From positions 1-6,619 of the forward strand of contig JANWXV010000038.1 in assembly GCA_025057405.1 (NCBI GenBank): a stretch of DNA of 6,619 nt, in the 5' to 3' direction. The notes below the pieces were generated by a model. It was not told where the DNA came from, searched no databases, and saw nothing but the letters and a program-made list of their open reading frames with translations. A program made the position numbers and the translations under genes. Shown here in pieces: positions 4,073-6,619 of the stretch (position 1 is its first letter; each line of letters starts with the position of its first letter). This DNA comes from Candidatus Bipolaricaulota bacterium. GTDB lineage: Bacteria; Bipolaricaulota; Bipolaricaulia; RBG-16-55-9; DRXL01.

Positions 4073-5902
4073 ATGACCAGGCGCGTGAGCGCGACAGATG
4101 CTTCCGTGCGGACTGTATTAGGGCGTATTCTGTTGGTCTTGCTGGCTTATGGCGGGGTGCTCTTGCTCTTAGGGGGACTGGAAGAGTACCACGCGATAGA
4201 TGTGTTGTTGCTCGTCGGGTTGCCTATGCTCCTCAGCGCGTGGTCTTTTGGTTTTTGGGGCGCGTTGGTGGGCACGCTGGCCAGTCTGGGAGTCTCTCTG
4301 CCCTTTGTGCCGCCCGATCAGTATTCTCTGGTGTTATGGGCTGGGGGTGGATACTTAGTCGTGGGGCTTGGGCTGGCGCTCTGGCGTCGTTGGAAGAACC
4401 CCGCTGTTAAGAGGATGCGCCCTGGGACCCAGCTTGTCTTTAAGCGCTCGCTCAACTTCGCGTTGATGATTGACCATGAGGGCCAAGTGCTGGAGAGCAA
4501 CGATCGCGCCGGAGAAGTTTACGGAGCGCCCCGTAGAATTTGGGAGTTCTTCCATCCCGACGATCAAGCGCGCGTGCGCGAAGAGCTAGAGCGTGCGTCG
4601 CTGCGCGGCGAAGCTGGCCCCCTCAAGTTGCGCACCGTCTCGCAGAGCAAAGAGCTGATCCCCGTCGAGCTGAAGTTCGTGCGGTTAGAGCCGACACGAC
4701 AGTCGCGGTTGCTCTTGGAGATGCGCGATCTCTCGGCCTTGGCGGAGTTGGAGAACAAAGTGCGCGAAGCCCAAGCGCGCTATCGCTATCTCATCGAAGA
4801 CGCGATTGACACTCTTGACACCGGGATCTTGCTGTTAGATAAAGAGCGCAAAGTGATCTGGGCCAACCGCACGTTGGAGAAGTTTTTGGGCGTGGACCGC
4901 GAAGAGATGCCCGGCCTCGAAGTGCGCCGAGCGCTGGCCAGCGCGAAACCGCTCTTCCAAGACCTGAACGACTTTGAGAAGGTCATAGCCTGTGAGAGCG
5001 CGCCGTTTGTCTTTACCCTCCGTCGTAACGACGGGGAAGACGAGCGCATCTTAGAGTATCGCAGCCTGCCCGTCTCGACCGAACGCTACAAGGGCGGTCG
5101 GATTGATCACTTCATTGATATCACAGAAAAACAGCGCTTGGAGCGCATCTTGCAAGAGAAGACCCAGCGTCTTGAAGAGAGCAATCGCAAATTAGAAGAG
5201 TTCACGCACGTCGTCTCGCACGACCTCAAAGAACCCTTAAGAACGATGGCCGTCTTCACCCAATATCTCATAGACGACTATGGCTCTCAGTTGGACGAAG
5301 AGGCCCAAGACTATCTGAACAGAATCCATCGGGCTAGTCTAAGAATGCGCCATATGATTGATGACTTGCTCAAACTGAGCAGCATCGGCACGCGCCAAGA
5401 GAACTTAGAGAAGCTCGCGCTCTCTGAAGTGATCGAGCAGCTCCGAGAAGACCTTAAAGCGAGATTAGAGAACGTCGCTCTGATTGTGCCCTCTACGTGG
5501 CCGACGGTCTATGCCAATCGCACGCGGATGATAGAACTCTTCGGCAATCTCATCTCGAATGCGATCAAGTACAACGATAAGCCCGAGAAGCGCGTCGAGC
5601 TGAGCTGGACGTCTCAAGGGGCGTTCTATCACTTCACGGTGCGCGACAACGGCATTGGGATTGAAGAGCGCTATCTGAACAAAGTCTTTGAGCTGTTTGA
5701 GCGACTGAACCCGCGCGACGATTACGAGAGCACCGGCGCGGGGCTGGCCATCTGTAAGCGCATTGTCGAAGAGTATGGGGGACGGATTTGGGTAGAATCC
5801 AAAGTCGGAGAGGGGAGCGCGTTTCATTTTACGCTCCCGATCCAAGTGCAGACCCCCAGCCGCAATGGAGCCGCGCCGGTCCTAGTAGGCCAGGCGCACT
5901 GA
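4073..5902 (+). CDS. Membrane-anchored PAS-PAS sensor histidine kinase
   Basis: A 609-residue kinase that should autophosphorylate H383 and pass the phosphate to the adjacent receiver. Residues about 13-105 form three to four hydrophobic helices (about 13-36, 41-58, 60-79, 84-104) with short loops and no large extracellular domain. A degenerate PAS domain (about 120-222), a helical linker and a second PAS (about 237-352) follow, then a coiled coil (about 352-378). The dimerisation/phosphoacceptor domain has SHDLKEPLR (382-390), and the ATPase domain has the N box NLISNAIKYN (492-501), G1 DNGIGI (525-530), F box VFELFERL (538-545) and G2 TGAGLAI (554-560). All catalytic boxes are intact. The SHDLKEPL kinase core resembles phytochrome-type kinases, but there is no GAF-PHY light-sensing module. 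The receiver gene follows after 18 nt. The signal is unknown; a membrane-proximal or PAS-bound cytosolic cue is likely. Confidence 0.94.
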   Translation: MTRRVSATDASVRTVLGRILLVLLAYGGVLLLLGGLEEYHAIDVLLLVGLPMLLSAWSFGFWGALVGTLASLGVSLPFVPPDQYSLVLWAGGGYLVVGLGLALWRRWKNPAVKRMRPGTQLVFKRSLNFALMIDHEGQVLESNDRAGEVYGAPRRIWEFFHPDDQARVREELERASLRGEAGPLKLRTVSQSKELIPVELKFVRLEPTRQSRLLLEMRDLSALAELENKVREAQARYRYLIEDAIDTLDTGILLLDKERKVIWANRTLEKFLGVDREEMPGLEVRRALASAKPLFQDLNDFEKVIACESAPFVFTLRRNDGEDERILEYRSLPVSTERYKGGRIDHFIDITEKQRLERILQEKTQRLEESNRKLEEFTHVVSHDLKEPLRTMAVFTQYLIDDYGSQLDEEAQDYLNRIHRASLRMRHMIDDLLKLSSIGTRQENLEKLALSEVIEQLREDLKARLENVALIVPSTWPTVYANRTRMIELFGNLISNAIKYNDKPEKRVELSWTSQGAFYHFTVRDNGIGIEERYLNKVFELFERLNPRDDYESTGAGLAICKRIVEEYGGRIWVESKVGEGSAFHFTLPIQVQTPSRNGAAPVLVGQAH

Positions 5903-5910
5903 AGCAGACC

Positions 5911-5916
5911 GAGGTG
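5911..5916 (+). promoter_or_regulatory. Ribosome binding site of the receiver gene
   Basis: GAGGTG (5911-5916), 4 nt before the ATG at 5921, within the 18-nt gap after the kinase stop. It supports co-transcription with separate initiation. Confidence 0.65.
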
Positions 5917-5920
5917 AACT

Positions 5921-6352
5921 ATGCGCAATCGCAAGCTCAAGATACTGCTGGTCGAGGACAACCCCGACGACGTCAAGATCGCCGAGCGCTCGCTCAAGAA
6001 GGGCAACGTCCAGAGCGATCTCTTTGTCGTGCAGGACGGTCAAGAAGCTTTAGATTTTCTGCGGCGCAAGGGCAAATACAGCGACGCGCCTCGACCCGAT
6101 CTGATCTTTCTCGATCTGAATCTCCCCAAGATCGGCGGCCACGAAGTCCTCGCTGAGATCCGCCAAGACGAGAGCCTGAAAAGAATCCCCGTGATCGTGC
6201 TCACGGTCTCCAAGCGCGACGAGGACATCGTCAAAGCGTATAACTCCGGGGCGAGCGGCTATATCCCCAAGCCCCCCAGCACTACGGAGTTCATCAAAGT
6301 CATCAACACGGTCTTAGACTATTGGGAGATCTCGGAGTTACCCCCGGTGTAG
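5921..6352 (+). CDS. Stand-alone response regulator receiver, Rcp1-like
   Basis: A single-domain 143-residue receiver that should accept phosphate from the upstream kinase. Residues seen: acidic pair E12/D13 in LLVEDNPDD, phosphoacceptor D65 in LIFLDLNLPK, T95 in VIVLT, and K117 in GYIPKP, so all switch residues are present. The DGQEALDFLRRKGKYSDAPRPD stretch (39-60) and the C-terminal LDYW are typical of Rcp1-type regulators that pair with phytochrome-like kinases. There is no DNA-binding or enzymatic output domain, so it must signal by protein contact or by passing the phosphate on, for example to a histidine phosphotransferase or hybrid protein elsewhere. Start supported by GAGGTG upstream. 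It is the last gene of the kinase operon; only hairpins and a possible promoter follow. Confidence 0.95.
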   Translation: MRNRKLKILLVEDNPDDVKIAERSLKKGNVQSDLFVVQDGQEALDFLRRKGKYSDAPRPDLIFLDLNLPKIGGHEVLAEIRQDESLKRIPVIVLTVSKRDEDIVKAYNSGASGYIPKPPSTTEFIKVINTVLDYWEISELPPV

Positions 6353-6390
6353 GGCTTTCACGGGATTTTCACGGCGCGGTCATCGTCTTT

Positions 6391-6414
6391 TGACGGAAGC
6401 GTCAGTAGAGTTTT
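6391..6414 (+). terminator. Weak candidate terminator after the receiver gene
   Basis: TGACG-gaag-CGTCA (6391-6404) can form a 5-bp hairpin, followed after 6 nt by TTTT (6411-6414). The stem is short and the T-run distant, so this would be inefficient as an intrinsic terminator. Confidence 0.25.
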
Positions 6415-6421
6415 AGGGACA

Positions 6422-6485
6422 CCGAGCACCCTGATCGTGAACCAAGTCATCTCTGGGTGTTGACCCGGGTCCTTGGGGTGCTTGG
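6422..6485 (+). other. Extended stem-loop in the intergenic region
   Basis: 6422-6432 (CCGAGCACCCT) can pair with 6475-6485 (GGGGTGCTTGG) over 11 pairs, two of them G-U. Inside the loop, GGGT-GTTG-ACCC (6455-6466) makes a second hairpin that can be extended by three more pairs. No T-run follows. It may be part of a terminator region, a small RNA, or chance in GC-rich DNA. Confidence 0.35.
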
Positions 6486-6501
6486 GAATCTATGCTATCG
6501 T
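6473..6501 (+). promoter_or_regulatory. Possible extended -10 promoter near the right end
   Basis: TTGGGG (6473-6478), a 17-nt spacer, then TGC-TATCGT (6493-6501). Transcription would begin near 6508, immediately before the ATG at 6510. The layout is the same as for asnC, but both boxes are imperfect. Confidence 0.35.
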
Positions 6502-6509
6502 GAGGGACG

Positions 6510-6619
6510 ATGATCGCTCAACGAAGGAACTGGAGAGTCCGTGGCACGTTGCCAGCCGGTTCACGGGTCTTTGGCCCGAACGGACCAGGGTTTTACCGCG
6601 TCGCTCCTGCCAACCTCCT
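6510..6619 (+). CDS. Possible truncated open reading frame or structured RNA at the right edge
   Basis: From the ATG at 6510 the frame is open for 36 codons to the window edge, beginning MIAQRRNWRV; I do not recognise it. GAGGG (6502-6506, as TGAGGG) is a weak Shine-Dalgarno, and a promoter-like element lies just upstream. A second frame from GTG at 6500 is also open, so coding status is uncertain. The same bases can fold into a three-armed RNA: an outer stem of 6530-6533 plus 6538-6540 with 6582-6588, a TGGCA-cgt-TGCCA hairpin (6542-6554), and a bulged hairpin at 6559-6581. Either a protein start or an RNA leader/ncRNA would fit. Confidence 0.25.
   Translation, partial: MIAQRRNWRVRGTLPAGSRVFGPNGPGFYRVAPANL

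Noticed and set aside
4021..4410. 129-codon plus-strand frame overlapping the kinase N-terminus
   Set aside because: It overlaps the membrane segment of the kinase in another frame, and its composition (Arg, Cys, Gly, Ala) is that of an out-of-frame reading.
5465..5845. 126-codon minus-strand frame opposite the kinase ATPase domain
   Set aside because: It is antisense to the conserved N, G1, F and G2 boxes and has no recognisable features.
4073..5902. Bacteriophytochrome
   Set aside because: The kinase core and the partner receiver resemble phytochrome systems, but there is no GAF-PHY region or chromophore cysteine; the sensor part is membrane helices plus two PAS domains.
6527..6619. Known riboswitch, RNase P RNA, SRP RNA or tmRNA
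   Set aside because: I compared the visible motifs with the conserved cores of these RNAs from memory and found no match; only generic stems remain.

Overview
The window looks like chromosomal DNA of a moderately GC-rich bacterium. The pantothenate genes, trigger factor, Lrp/AsnC and CRP/FNR regulators and the two-component pair are all bacterial families. I cannot name a phylum from the sequence alone. There is no rRNA, tRNA, CRISPR array, transposase or phage gene, and this is not an obvious mobile island.

Left half, minus strand (2653 down to 1): an apparent operon panB - panE - tig. It is read from a strong promoter (TTGACA, 17-nt spacer, TAAGAT) lying almost on the panB start codon. PanB and PanE catalyse consecutive steps from 2-oxoisovalerate to pantoate. 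The third gene, trigger factor, leaves the window at base 1, and its peptidyl-prolyl isomerase region looks shrunken. A 56-bp nested palindrome fills the panB-panE gap. Another hairpin repeat sits in the divergent intergenic region between panB and the rightward genes.

Right half, plus strand (2740 to 6352): four consecutive regulatory genes. These are an Lrp/AsnC regulator, a CRP/FNR-family regulator without the usual cAMP-contact or FeS residues and with an atypical recognition helix, a membrane-anchored double-PAS histidine kinase of the SHDLKEPL type, and a stand-alone Rcp1-like receiver. The kinase and receiver genes are 18 nt apart with a good ribosome binding site, so they are almost certainly co-transcribed. 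The CRP-like gene appears to have its own promoter, whose -35 box overlaps the asnC stop codon. A perfect 17-bp palindrome overlaps the CRP-like stop codon and could be an operator for the kinase-receiver unit.

Right end (6353-6619): non-coding sequence with several potential RNA hairpins, then a promoter-like element and either a truncated open frame starting at 6510 or a structured RNA. I cannot decide between these.

A pattern runs through the window. Genes that begin transcription units (panB, asnC, probably the kinase and perhaps the 6510 frame) have a -10-like box 6-12 nt before the start codon and no convincing Shine-Dalgarno, which suggests leaderless mRNAs. Genes inside operons (panE, tig, the receiver) have clear Shine-Dalgarno sequences.
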